A stretch of 64,000 nucleotides of DNA, taken from assembly GCA_027405735.1 (NCBI GenBank), contig JAPEHQ010000002.1, positions 2,802,501 through 2,866,500 on the forward strand, in the 5' to 3' direction. Positions 46,970 through 58,843 of the stretch are shown here, one piece after another. Position 1 is the stretch's first letter. Each line of letters begins with the position of its first letter. This DNA is from Mucor racemosus. Its lineage: Eukaryota; Mucoromycota; Mucoromycetes; Mucorales; Mucoraceae. The notes under the pieces are model-generated. The model saw only the letters and a list, made by a program, of their open reading frames with translations, made no database searches and was not told the DNA's origin. The position numbers were made by a program, and so were the translations under genes.

Positions 46970-47803
46970 AAGATCTCCATCTCCCAGCTTACACTAATTA
47001 GTTATTTGAAGAAGATCGGTTTTGGATCTTATATGGCAGCTCATAAGCCAAAACTATCCGAAGAAAACTGAAAGAGAAGGCTTCGTTGGGCCAAGGAACA
47101 GGTCAGCTGGATCTTAAATACTTGAAAAGGCATTATGTGGTTGGATGAGTTCCATTTTGAAGTAGAAGGTTATTATGGTGGGGTCAGAGTGCTTCGCAAT
47201 TCTGGAGAGAGGTACGAGGCTTGCCATATTTTACTTACAACAAAATGAGGCAAAGGTAGCAGCGTCATGATCTGGAGATGTTTTTGGGTCGGTGGTTTTG
47301 GACATTTGGTCTTTATTGATGGTAGTGTAGATCAGGATGCCTACATCAATACTTTGTCCCAAAGGTTCTTGCCCTGGTTTATTGATTTGAATGAGAAAGA
47401 GGACTGTTATGTCAATGCTCATCCTATGTCTCACATCCAAGGTCACAGTCTATAATTAGTGTTACAGTAAATCAATGTGGATCATTGACTTACATCATAT
47501 TCTTAGATAGTAAAACCCTAGTAATAGTTATAATTAATATATATAAATACATCCAAAGGATGTATTGTTAATAAAAGTGTAATATTCTGGCAAGATTATT
47601 TATATAGACTCTTTTGACATTTCAAGGACAGTAACTTTATATTCCAAGAGGATGGCGCTACCTGCCATACTGGCCTCTATGCAACTTGGTGGAAAGACTC
47701 ACATTCAATCAGGCGCTTTGATTTCTGACCCGCTCAAAGCTCTGATCTAAGCCCCGTTGAGCACATCTGTTGTAATGATCTGTAACTTTGGACTAACAAA
47801 AAA
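46970..47803 (+). pseudogene. Tc1/mariner-family transposase, dead copy
   Basis: The plus-strand frame from 46970 reads ISYLKKIGFGSYMAAHKPKL, RRLRWAKEQ, MWLDEFHFEVEGYYGG, VMIWRCFWVGGFGHLVFIDG and DQDAYINTLSQRFLPWF. After an insertion it resumes with FIFQEDGATCHTGLYATWWK and PAQSSDLSPVEHI. These are the DDE catalytic blocks of Tc1/mariner-type transposases: the first Asp in WLDE, the second in QEDGA, and the final acidic residue in DLSPVEH. Several in-frame stops (after SEEN, after LNT, after LLTTK, in RRFDF-stop-PAQ) and the 47446-47623 insertion make it non-functional. The N-terminal DNA-binding helices and terminal inverted repeats were not found, so it is truncated as well. Confidence 0.85.
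47446..47623 (+). mobile_element. Short MITE-like repeat, copy B, inside the dead transposase
   Basis: Reverse-complement partner of 14124-14307. It splits the transposase frame between DLNEKEDCY and FIFQEDGA. It starts CAGTCTATAATTAGTGTTAC and ends TTTTGACATTTCA. The transposase had to be present before this insertion, so the MITE was mobile later. Confidence 0.65.
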
Positions 47804-49057
47804 GGTGTATAATATGCTTATAGATATTATTCTTGTAATTATAAATTGGTGATCACTGGGTTGAGGAAGGTTGGTGTTCTTATTTGTGCGTGACTAGAGC
47901 TCGTTTACCCCACACGAGCTTTTTTATGCAGCGACTAAAACTCATCATCTCAATGCGAGCTTTGTTTTATCTTTCCAGTGACAAATATCTAAAGTAAAGC
48001 AAACTTATGTATGTCAATTGACAATTATCTAAAGTAATAATGTCATATCATTTACTAATTATTATTTAAATTTGAACTTTTTGAAAAGAAGTCAAAAGCT
48101 CGTCCAAGACTCGACTCTTGTTCTATACCTACTTGTCACTTGCCACATATTAATCACACTTAATACATAATACATAGTAAGTATTGACCAAAGTAATAGT
48201 CAACTACAATTAGTAACATCAACAACGTCCACCTCTTAGTACTTCTTTCTTAATAGACTCAATCTATTATAAGATCATAGTACTTATTACATCTCCACGA
48301 AAAATCAATATTTCGAGAAAAACCAAATTAAGTCTGAGAGAGCTCAACAAGATTGATGGTATGTATGTAAAAATAATGCTGCCCAATTTAACGAATGTTT
48401 TATAACCTACAAAAATGTCAGAAAAAAAAAAAGGAATAAAAAAAAAGATGTTCAGAATTTTTCCATACTTAAATATGTTATAGAGCGCTTCAAAACAAGC
48501 AAGCCTCATTATTAGAAATTGTTAGTAAAGCTTAATTCTTTGCAGAAATATTAAGATCCAAAGTTTTACACTTTAGCACTGAATTAGTAGTGAAGGTTTG
48601 AAACATTAACAACAAAAAAGCTTATTCCGTCTGATAGGAAATGTTTATTTCAGAAAACATAACTCTGGATTAGACTTGAACATTTCAAGTACATGTGCAC
48701 GTATTTTCATTTCTTTGTTAATTTTTGGGAAAAAAATCGAGGAAACCTGCGGTAAATCTCGTCTGTTTTCGACAAATATTTCGAGAACACGTAGTTTAAA
48801 ATTTCCAATATTTTTGCTAAAAGACGCTGGATTCTTAAATAACCATGAATTCTGATAGAATTCAATGTTTCGAAAAAAATGGTAGCGCTTATATGCTCAT
48901 ATCTAATTTAAATGATGATATAACCGTTTGAGAAATTTGAGATTTCCTGATTATATGAAAAAAAAAAACCACCACTTACGCCCCCAAATCTTATTCATTA
49001 AAGAAATAGCGTATAATAATGAGCTCTGCATTATCCGTTTTATTCAATTGTTATGTT
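47804..49057. other. Gene-free region containing R4 copy B
   Basis: AT-rich spacer between the dead transposase and the 3' end of POL1. R4 copy B occupies 47911-48125; the rest holds no recognised gene, RNA or repeat. Confidence 0.5.
47911..48125 (-). mobile_element. MITE-like repeat R4, copy B
   Basis: Reverse-complement partner of 2347-2560. Matching blocks include GAGCTTTTTTATGCAGCGAC, AAAACTCATCATCTCAATG, TAAAGTAAAGCAAACTTATG and GAAAAGAAGTCAAAAGC. Both ends carry related CGAGC-type sequence in opposite orientation. Non-coding. Confidence 0.55.
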
Positions 49058-52000
49058 TTACATGAAACTTGCAAAACTAATGTATTTGAAGGACGAGTTC
49101 TTTAAAATTTCCTCCAACATGTTGCTGATAGCAGTAAAATCTGCCTGTTGATTTTGGGTGATTTTCTTGCTTGTTTCTGCATAAAAAACAAGATAAATAA
49201 AATTACAACAGCCTGATAAAAATTAAATTACCTGCAAATAAAGATATCTGATCATAAAGTTTTCGGGCAGAATACTATGATAATGTTAGCATATCATTAC
49301 ATATTATTAAACAATCATTCAACTTACTTGACGAACTAATCGACCAGGACATCCGTATTGCAAACACGATTCATTATCATTTGGTAGCTGGTCCTTTGTT
49401 TGGAATCCACATGATGGCTCACTACATTGGTAGGGACTATCATAATACATTTTTATAAATCTTCGAGTGGTAATCAATGTTTGAGAATATGCACTAGCTG
49501 AATTCAATGGCTCACCACATACACATGCCAAGCCAGACCCATTATTTGATTCTTTGTATGTAATGGTATGATTACATGCTGCACATTTAAATTTAAGACT
49601 TTCGCATTTACAATGTCGACTTTTGGTTACAAGAGGTTCAGGCTCTGAGATATCATCATCTTCTTCGATTTCCTCCACTCCCATTTCATCCATTTCATTA
49701 AGGTTTGGTGGTTCTTGATTGTTAATTTGAAGACATTCTATCAATTTGTTTCTATCAGTTCCTTCCAGTGGAATGCAAATTCTATCAACAGCAGGTAAAA
49801 CTTGCTTCAAAAGATACCAAGTTTTATCTGCAAGATGTCGATTAATTATCAAGAGTAAACGATTCATAAATTTGAATTGCTTTTACCTATTTCAGCTTTC
49901 CCACTATGCACATCATCAGGCATTCGAGGTTCCCGACTGTCTCCATCAGGGGTATTTTTTATGCAATAAATATATGGGATCGTATCACCCGCCTTGACAG
50001 CGATGCCAGATCTACGCATATCTTTTGCTACAGTTACATGAGGATTTCCTTTGGCTGTTCGATATTCCTCAGGTGATTTGGTGAGTTGCTATTAAAATCG
50101 AGGTTTAATAATTATAATATAAAAAGCATTTTCCATGTTCACCTTTCGAATAATATAATCGTTTACAGGAATCTTCGATGAATGCACTTTATCTGCTACC
50201 ATCCTCATATACTCATGAATACTGTTGACGATGATATCCCCAGGGTTATTCATTAAAACCAGTTGCAAAACGTACCTATTGAAAAACGCCTTTAGTTGTC
50301 ATCTTAATATATATAAACTACTTACTCTGAAGTGCTGCGAGAAAGATCACACCCATCTCTACGTATTAGATCAAGACCCTTGACTTCCAACAACTCTCTG
50401 TACAACCCATTGGCTTGCTTTGTTACAACTTTGGCTGCATATTTTTTCTTTCGTAATAGTAAGGTACGTTTGAATACACCATCGATATCGATTTCGAGCA
50501 TTTTATATTGCAAGTTTACTTTAGTTTTCAGTTTTTCGCCAATCATGTTTGCTTTAGAAAATACAGTTTGGTTGGTATTGATCATGATAGAATCTGTATC
50601 ACCGTAAATGACATCTAAATTTGATTGCTCTGCCATGTCTACAGTTTTTCGAAGAATCTCTCTACCTTTGCCTGTAATGAATGCAGCTAATGGCTTTGCG
50701 AAAAATCTTGAATAGCTAGAACCAAGACAACCATACATACTATTAGCGGTTAACTTGAGGCCCATTTGTTCAATATGATATTGCGCTTTAGTTGATTTAG
50801 ACAATTCAGGTTCATTCATCAGAAGTTTAACGTTTTTTCGACGATCAACAAACATTTTAACAAGTTCAGGCAAAATACCAATTGTTTCTTGAGAAGGAAG
50901 GATTTCAGGTCCATTTTCATCACCATGGAGCGCCATTGTAGTAAAACAAACGTTATATTCTTGCATAATTGATGGGTACAAACTATTAAAATCAAGTAAC
51001 AAAACATATTTGTCATAGATTCCTATCTTTGGTTCAAGAACTAAACCACCTTCAAAGGACGAATTCTTTCCATTAGCATTATTTTGCCGTTTGGCAGCAG
51101 GAAGCTCCAATTCTAATGCTTCATCTACAAATTCAAACGAATGCTTTTTTTGTAAATCAGATTTATCAGGACAAATATAACCCTTTTTATAAAACGTATG
51201 TAGTAACAGATACTCATTTCGTTCAGATCTAGCACCGTGGATACTACGAGACCATAAATTACCAGCTAAATTAGTCAATTGCTTGGTCAAGGGCAGGATT
51301 TGAAGTTTGGCCATGATCGCAAAAGATAGATAAGCATCCAATGAACAATGCTTGGCTAAACGGACAATACTAGCTCCAGATTTATAATACATATCCAATT
51401 CTTGTGGTTTGATATCTTCTCGAATAACATCAAGTTGGGTCTTTGCTAGCTCAGAGAGATGATACGATTTGCTTTTAATCAAATCTCGAGAAGCTTCAAA
51501 CGTATCACAAACAATTCGACCACGCATATGCAAGCGTTGATAATAGGTGCTACTAATGGACCCAACAGAGTTACCAGAGATTCTGGGCGTAGATTTAGAT
51601 TTGATTCTCCCCAATTTGTGCCAATGTGAAATGTTTAGATCCTTCATTCTTGTTAGTAAGATATCAAGGTCTCCACCAAAAAAATTATGCCCTGAAATAA
51701 TATCAGGATCATGTACATGAATTGCAGCTATATATCATTGATATTAATACATGAGTATTTATAAATTTTGTAATAAAAATAAATGTACACACCTAACAAT
51801 CGGTTTAACAAACCAAATTCAGTATTTTCAAGTTGAATATCGTGTTTGCTATCTGATCCCTTTGTCTCCACGATGTCTACAGCATCTTCCGGATAAGAGA
51901 TGTTTGGAGGAAGGCTAATAATTGTACATCGTATGCCATTTAGACCTTCGATATAATCCAAGGTGTGAATGTTTACTAAATCATAATGTTACTAAATTAC

Positions 52001-54991
52001 TCGATTGACATGCTAAAAATCAAAACATTTACCATCTTTGCATACATAGATGCTAGCAGCAACAATTTCATTCGTCTGACTAAGGCGACTCATCTTTGTT
52101 TGTAAGCTTAATGATAATACATTAAGAGGTGGTATCTCTTGATCACCTTGCTTTACTGAACAATCTTCAGGATTTTCCAATCCTATGTTCAACAAACACC
52201 AAGATAAATCATTGCCTAGTGGGTAAGGATTGTTTAATTCTAACCAACAAGGGCCCATTATATCATTGTGAATAAGGAAGTGTTCCAAAGGACTCGTATT
52301 TGTACCAAAGACATGACTAAATGTTTTACCAGTTTGGCTTGTAGGGAATTCATAATCTTGAAAATGAAAGGGTTAGCAAACATAAATAGCAGATTTCATT
52401 TGACTTGATACCTTTATAACTATAATTTAACTTGATATAAGTGGCCTCTTTTGGTACATCATTTGCACTGAAAGCATACTTTTTATTACAAATTGACATT
52501 TTGTGTGTGGATATTCTTTTATGTTCAAGTAATGATTCTAATTCCTGTTGAACGTCTTCTAACGCGACAAGTTTATTTGTTGGATTCCCTTCATCTTGAA
52601 ATAAATGTCATTAGAAATACATGTCAAATTTCAAGGCATTCATCTGAATTTCTTACCATCAATTTTATACTTTCTTGGGAGAATATACAATTCTCTTGAA
52701 ATGTTTTTCACTCGCACACAACAACTAACATATTTCTCTAGTTGATCATCGAAAACCTAAAATGAAAACAATGTAAGTTTGCGGTTTACTACAAAATGTC
52801 AATAAATCTATACCTTTCCAAAGAGAAAAACCACACCATTTTTATTAGAATCATGTGCATCATACCACCAAATTGAAATCTTTGGGAGAGAAGAAACAAT
52901 TAAACTGGTAAAAGTCCTACGGGTGTTGTTGTTACTGGAGTCAAGGCAATCAAGAGGAATGTCGTCTAAAGGAAGAGCAACAGCTTGTTGAGTTTGCACA
53001 TCCTCTATTTCCATTTCATCTTCAATATTCTCGGTTTCGATATCGTCTTCGTCTTCAATGCTACTCAAACCAATGCATGAAATATTGCCACCATCATCTT
53101 CTTCTTCATCAAAAACAATATTACTGCATTGATCACTATTAAGTTCAATAAAATTACTGGTATGAACATTGTTTACGTTGATATTAGGTTCGCCTTCTGC
53201 TTTGATAATTGGCTCCTGATATTCTTCAACCAGTTCATCAGATTCATCTAAAGAAGAAGGCAGCTCTAATTGGTTTTGGACGAGATTTACTACCAAACTA
53301 TCTCCCGAGCTTGTCAGTTCCTCTTCTATATCTACTAAATTTGGCAGTGAAGATAGATCAATAGACTGTATATCATATACATCCATTGCTTGTAAATCTT
53401 GTGATTCCATTACTTCTGAAACTTCAGGCACTTCTAATTCCATATTTTCTAAATCTAATGCACTTGAATTTTTGACTAATGTTTGTTGTGAACTCTCTGA
53501 AGCTAATTCCAATCGTAAATCTTTATTTGCATCTGATTGTAAACTATCTGCATATCTATTCTCTGTAAATAAATTGCCTGATGCTGTTGATTGTAAGTTG
53601 TCAGATGCAGTTGATGCAATTGCTGCTTCAATAATCATTTGCTCAGATACCATTGATCGTATATCTTCATCCATAACTTCATCCATAATTTCATTGACAA
53701 CTTTATCAACAACTTTATCTGCAATTTCATCCACAGCTGATTGAACATCTTCGTTTACATCGAATTGAATAGCTTCAGAATTATCATTTCTAAATGTTTC
53801 ATTGACATCAAAAAATTCATCGTCTTCAGAATTTTCATGTATATCTTGTAAAATGTCGGTCGTTTCATTGAGATTGTCATTCGCTTCAGCAAAATCGAGT
53901 AACATATCACTAGTATCAACAAATTGATCATTATCGCTATTGTCGTCTGCTTCTAAGCTACTGTGATTCACGATATTTTTTGTGCTTTCTACAGCCATTT
54001 CTACGCTTTCTGGCTCATCTTCAGAAGAAGAATCTTCGAGTTCATCAATCTCCTCTTCCTCTTCTTCCACCTCTTCTACTTCTATCAACTCTTGCATTTC
54101 TACCATCTCCTCAACATCGTCATTACCGTTAGTTTCGAGGACTATATCCAAATCTTGGATTGAATTGTCTATTACCTTGTCAACTAATATGTCGTTCTCA
54201 TCAGAACCAATATCATTGATCTGATTGTTTACAATTGTTTGTATATTGGTATTTGTCAATTCAACATCAGTACATTTCGAATCAAGGATATCTGAAACTT
54301 GTTTGATATCATCTTGAAATGTATCAAACATCTCTGGTTGCTCCTCTGTTTCAATCATCTCATGTTCTATTAATTGTGTATTGGTGGATGTGTTTTCAAG
54401 ATCTGTGATTTTGTTTGGGTCTAATTCTTCCAAAAAGTTTACTTCTACGCCGGCTATATCCTGGGCACTTTCAAATTGTAGTGGTGGATTATAGCTTACA
54501 ATTTCAGGCTCTATAATTTCCTCTTTTTGGGCTAACTGAGATGAAGCTCGTTTTTGGGGTATAATACTGGGTAATGATGTTGATATTGATGAGGAAGGTG
54601 CTTCTGGAGCATACATATTCAAGAAATTTTCCAAAACATAATCACTAAAACTTCTGTCATCATTATATCTTGATTTCTTTACTGTCGACACCTTCTTGTT
54701 TACCATGTTTTTAGCATTTTCAAGGCCTAAATGTTGAAATGTAAATAATTTAAAATTAAGAAAACTTTGTTTTGACAGAATTAACCTTTTAAAATATCAG
54801 AATAAAAGTAATTGGATTCGTTTTCATTACTTTCAGTTGCTGGCTAAATATTATCAAACGATTAGATATATATATCTGATTGAGTGTATCATTGTTTTTT
54901 TTTTTTTTTTTTTTAGATTTTTATACTCTACGTGTGTCGTCTTTGCTTTTTTATGGGGATTCTCAGGACCCTTTTCAGGATTTGCTACCAT
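49058..54991 (-). CDS. POL1: DNA polymerase alpha catalytic subunit
   Basis: Thirteen exons (54991-54932, 54843-54786, 54726-52814, 52756-52657, 52594-52412, 52356-52033, 51975-51793, 51727-50326, 50275-50143, 50088-49887, 49827-49328, 49274-49232, 49176-49058) splice to 1739 residues. The family B core shows GPCWLELNNPYPL, motif A DFNSLYPSIMQEYN, motif B KLTANSMYGCLGS, motif C YGDTDSIMIN and DIDGVFKRTLLLRKKKYAAK, the alpha-type KKKKY block. The C-terminal domain has two zinc/cluster sites (CKCESLKFKCAAC; CSEPSCGFQTKD through CLQYGCPGRL). It extends RNA primers made by primase at origins and Okazaki fragments. It lacks proofreading residues, as expected for alpha. The N-terminal exon 3 adds about 600 residues of very acidic, Asp/Glu/Ser-rich sequence with VDKV and DEVMDED-like repeats, longer than in most fungi. 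Confidence 0.94.
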
Positions 54992-55196
54992 TTTAAAATA
55001 AACTATATAATGTTATGTTGATGTAATTTGAAGTTATACTATTATGATGATAATATGCAATGGTGATAAACAAATTTTAAGTTAATGTTGTTATTTATTT
55101 GATTAATTGATATATGAATGAAAACTATAGTCAAAAATCTACAAAAATCTGACTGTCTCAAATGTACTTTGCCTCTTGTGCTTGTGACTCTGAAGA

Positions 55197-55780
55197 TTAC
55201 TGTGTATTTGAAATTAAAGGTTCTATTCCAACTGCATAATCTGGGGATACAAACTTGAGTAATTCCGCCTCTGTCACCCAAGCGTAATCAATAATTTCTC
55301 TTCCATCAGGTTGGCATTGACCAGAACTCCATTTTGCTCGGACAAATTTAACCTAAACGCATTATAAGATGATTTATTCAGTGAGCATTCAGTCTACCTT
55401 CATACCTTGGCACCTGCGTATTGATTTTTTTTCTTTTTAGCTTTAATAAACTCGGGAGGAAAAGGGTATTCATAAATACAATATGGTTCGGTTTTATCGA
55501 TCAAGTCGACAACCAGCTTATCACCACATTCTTCAGAAAGTTCTCTCAACGCCCCTTGTGATATAGTTTCATTGCCCTTCTTTTTCAACCCACCTTGTGG
55601 AAATTGCCAGCTATGATCTTTTCGCGGCTTTTTGACTAACAAATAAACTCTTTGCTCGGGCTCTCGATGTACGTTCCGTAGGTCGTTACTATTGGAGCTT
55701 ATAGTATCTACTGTTTCTTTCAATGGATTTCGATACACAGCAATTCCTGCTACAGAGCGATATTCTAAGTTTGAGGACAT
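55197..55780 (-). CDS. Nudix-fold protein, candidate mitochondrial ribosomal mL46
   Basis: Two exons (55780-55406 and 55352-55197) give 176 residues. The N-terminal strand YRSVAGIAVYRNP precedes VYLLVKKPRKDHSWQFPQGG and the Nudix box, GGLKKKGNE then ALRELSEECGD. The box keeps REL.EE.G but carries a two-residue insertion between the first Gly and the Glu. The second exon encodes KFVRAKWSSG and DYAWVTEAELLKFVSPDY. The WQFPQGG and DYAWVT blocks resemble the Nudix-like mitochondrial ribosomal protein mL46 (yeast MRPL17), which is usually longer and not enzymatic. A genuine Nudix hydrolase cannot be excluded because the metal-binding glutamates remain. No obvious presequence is seen. It lies 205 bp upstream of POL1 on the same strand. 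Confidence 0.75.
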
Positions 55781-57163
55781 TTCAAGAACGCGTTCAAGGA
55801 GAAAAGTGTGCCTTAGCTTTGCATTTATTATTTATTGTTGTTTCGAAAGTGTGTCGGTAGGTTGTCCCAATGACAGCCAGACAGTAGGATTAGTGTCTTC
55901 TTTTTTCAAAGGGTGGCATTCCTTGAATGAATTTCGTGTCCCAGTCTATGCATAATGCAGAATATAAAACACAATATATGTGGCATCCGGCATCCGGCAT
56001 TAAAATTGATTGTACAGCAAAGGGCTACAGTATAGCAACTACAGTATATTAGGAACAGGTGGTATCGCATTATGCGAACCCGGATTTGGCAGAATCAAAT
56101 GAATGGTCAGATATTTCTTCAGTACATAGTTAGTATTGTTACTGTTTGCTTCTCGAATATATATAAAAGTACAACTTCTAATCTTTTGGAAGTTGGATAC
56201 TTGTTAAGGAGATTCTCTTCTATTCCTATTCTACTTGAAAAATGGGTCCGACTTTTCATCTCTACTCTATTTTTTTTTCATTTTTTTTTTTGGCATTTCT
56301 GTAGTAGATTTTAAAATATTGGTTAAATTGAGCAGCATTTTTTCGCATTCACATCATCGAGCTCGTTAAGCCCTCTTGGACCCAATTTAGTTTTTTTCAA
56401 AATATTAATTTTTCTTGGAGATATCCTCAAAAATGTGTACAAAGAGATATATTCGTTTCTAGCTTCAATTTTTCCCCTACATACCCTTATCCCAAATTCT
56501 GAATTTGAAAAAAAAATTGGACAAAAACCTTGTTTTCTATACGAAAAATGCAGATAGAAGGCGCATCAATAGCTCGATCGATAGGCAATTTTTTGTACAT
56601 CATTTTCGCTACTTATATTTGAAATGTGCGTATAATAAGCAATGTGTATCTTCAAAAAACATCCAAAATTTCAATTGCATTTTACACAAAATTTAATGCG
56701 AAATATTTGTTTGAATTTTATTTCGATGAATGCAGAATTTAAAACTGTACAAAAACCATTTAATGTGCTAGCTCGATTTACTTTGCAGTTTGCGAATTAT
56801 GACACGAATTTGTTTTTTGAATCATTTTCTAGTAGATTAATCACACTCTGGGAAAGAAATGTGTAAAACAGTGTAAAGCGGAGTTTACACGAATTTGGTG
56901 TAAAAATTTAATTTTTAGGGTTACTTGGGGTTTACACTTTATTTACACTAAAATGGTGTAAATTTGGGATTTACACTGTATTTACATTAAGATGGTGTAA
57001 ATTTGGAGGTTACTTAAAATTTACGCTACCCTTATGTAGATTTAGAGCTTACATGAAACTACATGAGTTTTACATTATTTTACATGACCACAAATTCCAA
57101 TAATATATTTTATTTAATAGAAGTATTTTTAATTAGTATTTTATTACAGTATCATGGTATTGA
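55781..57163. other. Gene-free region with a short tandem repeat
   Basis: AT-rich spacer upstream of the Nudix gene and downstream of the coiled-coil gene. It includes the tandem repeat at 56931-57008. The plus-strand frames at 56505-56866 have no motif and the composition of random AT-rich DNA. Confidence 0.5.
56931..57008. repeat. Two 39-bp tandem units built on TTTACAC/GTGTAAA
   Basis: Units at 56931-56969 and 56970-57008 each run from TTTACACT through ATTTACA to GATGGTGTAAATTTGG or a near variant. A partial diverged unit lies at 56884-56910. TTTACAC and its complement GTGTAAA alternate, so each unit can fold into a short hairpin. It is located just beyond the stop of the 57164-58091 gene. 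Confidence 0.7.
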
Positions 57164-58091
57164 TTATTTTGTTGTTCTTCTTCTTTTTCGTCCTCTTTGT
57201 CTTGGTTTTGGCGATGAGGGTTTTGGTGATGAGGGTCTTGGTGATGGGGATCTTGATGATGGTTGCTGTTTCTGCTTTTGTAATTGCTGCAATTCTTGTT
57301 GTTGCTGTTGTAATTGTTGATGTTGTTGCTGTAACTGTTGATGTTGTTGCTGTAATTGTTGTTCTTGTTGTTGCGTTTGACTAATGGTTGGGAATGGATT
57401 GGTTAGTAAAATTAATTAAAAACAATGATATCAATTATTAGTGGCATTGTAGTTACAATATTTTTCGATTATGTTTTGTCTTTTGTGTCCATTGAGGTTG
57501 TAACACATATTCGCATGCCCATTTGCCAAAGCAATTGTTAATAAATGATAACCGGCTATCACTTTCAAGTGCATGAACAGCAGTAGCATTGAAAAGTTTT
57601 ACCCTTTCTGGACCACTAATTTCTTTCCATGTGAGGCATCCTTTGTCATTGTTCATGACATAAGCATCGATGACTGATTTGGAGGATTTTCTAAAGACTT
57701 TCAGTAAATCATCTCGACTTTCTTCATCCTCTAATGGCAGCTGTTCTTGGAACAGCTCCTTCAATGCTTTTCCTCTATCACCATCAATCTTTGGAATGCC
57801 TCCTGCAGCGTTTGAGGCTGATGACATTACGTTGTTGTTTGTTTGTTCGAGATTTGCTTCTAAATCTTCGAAATCTGTTCTTAGTTTAGATAATTCTTCT
57901 TGGATTTTTTTTTGTTGAACCATCATTTCTTCTTGATTCTCTAATTCCTTTGTCATACAATTCAACATATTTGTTTGAAAAGATTCCTGGGCGTCCGAGA
58001 AACCCTGCATGACATTGGTAGTTGATGATGTCTCTGTTGATTGATCGGCTTTCGATCTATTAGGTGATGATGCTCTATTTCTCATTTTCAT
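57164..58091 (-). CDS. Coiled-coil protein with Gln-rich and basic tail, function unknown
   Basis: Two exons (58091-57457 and 57380-57164) give 283 residues. A short basic Ser-rich start (MKMRNRASSPNRSKADQ) leads to a predicted coiled coil of about residues 45-90 (KELENQEEMMVQQKKIQEEL). The folded-looking part (about 95-200) reads GKALKELFQEQLPLEDEESR and LTWKEISGPERVKLFNATAV, ending in CFGKWACEYVLQPQW. Exon 2 adds a LQQQHQQ repeat and a basic SPSPRPSSPKPSSPKPRQRG tail that ends RKRRRTTK, a likely nuclear localisation signal. The domain is not recognised. It sits directly beside a repeat domain, so a transposon-related or multi-copy gene is possible, but there are no stops or frameshifts. Confidence 0.65.
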
Positions 58092-58359
58092 AGTTATTTA
58101 ATAAAAGTTGTAGTATGCACAGTAGAAGAAGAGAATATTATTATTACCTCCTGTGAGAATAAAATATATTTAAGTTGAACAAAAACCATCCAATTTGTTA
58201 TGAATTACATTACATGTATTCTCAACAGATGCTTGGTTTAGTTTCAGGTGTATAATTAGTATAAATATTACGCCCTTAGTGAAAATATCAGTTCTTATTG
58301 CAGTGGAACAACAATAACAAACAAACGCTTCAATTGAACACAATAACAAACGCATGATA

Positions 58360-58582
58360 AAAATATGAAATACCTTTTTGAATCATACATGTGGTGTAAA
58401 TGATAGCACCCTCCTTGATCACGGTGCAATCAATTACACAAATGACATATATATCAAAACATGATTCTATCCAAATTAATAATAATAATAAACAAAGATA
58501 TCAATTTAGTCAACTACTCATTTATATTGAAGTTGCACTCTCAATATAAATACGATTCAAGCATATAAAAATTACCCCTTAG
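58360..58582 (-). repeat. Dispersed repeat R2, copy B
   Basis: Reverse-complement partner of 12067-12290. It starts ATATGAAATACCTTTTTGAA and ends AAAATTACCCCTTAGG. It lies only 270 bp upstream of the start of the coiled-coil protein gene and so overlaps its probable promoter. Confidence 0.7.
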
Positions 58583-58651
58583 GCTAATAATGTTGCAGGT
58601 TGTACTTATGCTTTACTTAAAATAAGCCTTTGAATAATTAATAGCAATGCG

Positions 58652-58843
58652 GCCGAACCTTAATTTTTGTATGAAATTTCGATACCTGCATCTTATAGCT
58701 GCTTGAAATATTTAAGCAACCGTGTCCGGGCTGTCCGGTGATTTTTTCTAGAGATTTAAAGCTTGGAAATATCACTAGATGGCCGCTTCCGGAGATTGTT
58801 CGGCTTTTTTTTGGAAGAGTGACCATTGGCAAAAATATGAATT
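58652..58843 (-). repeat. Dispersed repeat R3, copy B
   Basis: Reverse-complement partner of 1636-1832: AAATTTCGATACCTGCAT, GTGTCCGGGCTGTCCGG, CCGGAGATTGTTCGGC and AAGAGTGACCATTGGCAAAA are shared. The CCGGACGCGG islands of copy A are mutated here (CTTCCGGAG, CCGTGTCCGGG), a pattern that includes C-to-T type changes. Confidence 0.65.

Noticed and set aside
49058..54991. Polymerase first considered as the zeta catalytic subunit REV3
   Set aside because: The GPCWLEL block, DTDSIMIN motif and the KKKKY-type segment fit polymerase alpha, and the C-terminal Cys sites match POL1.
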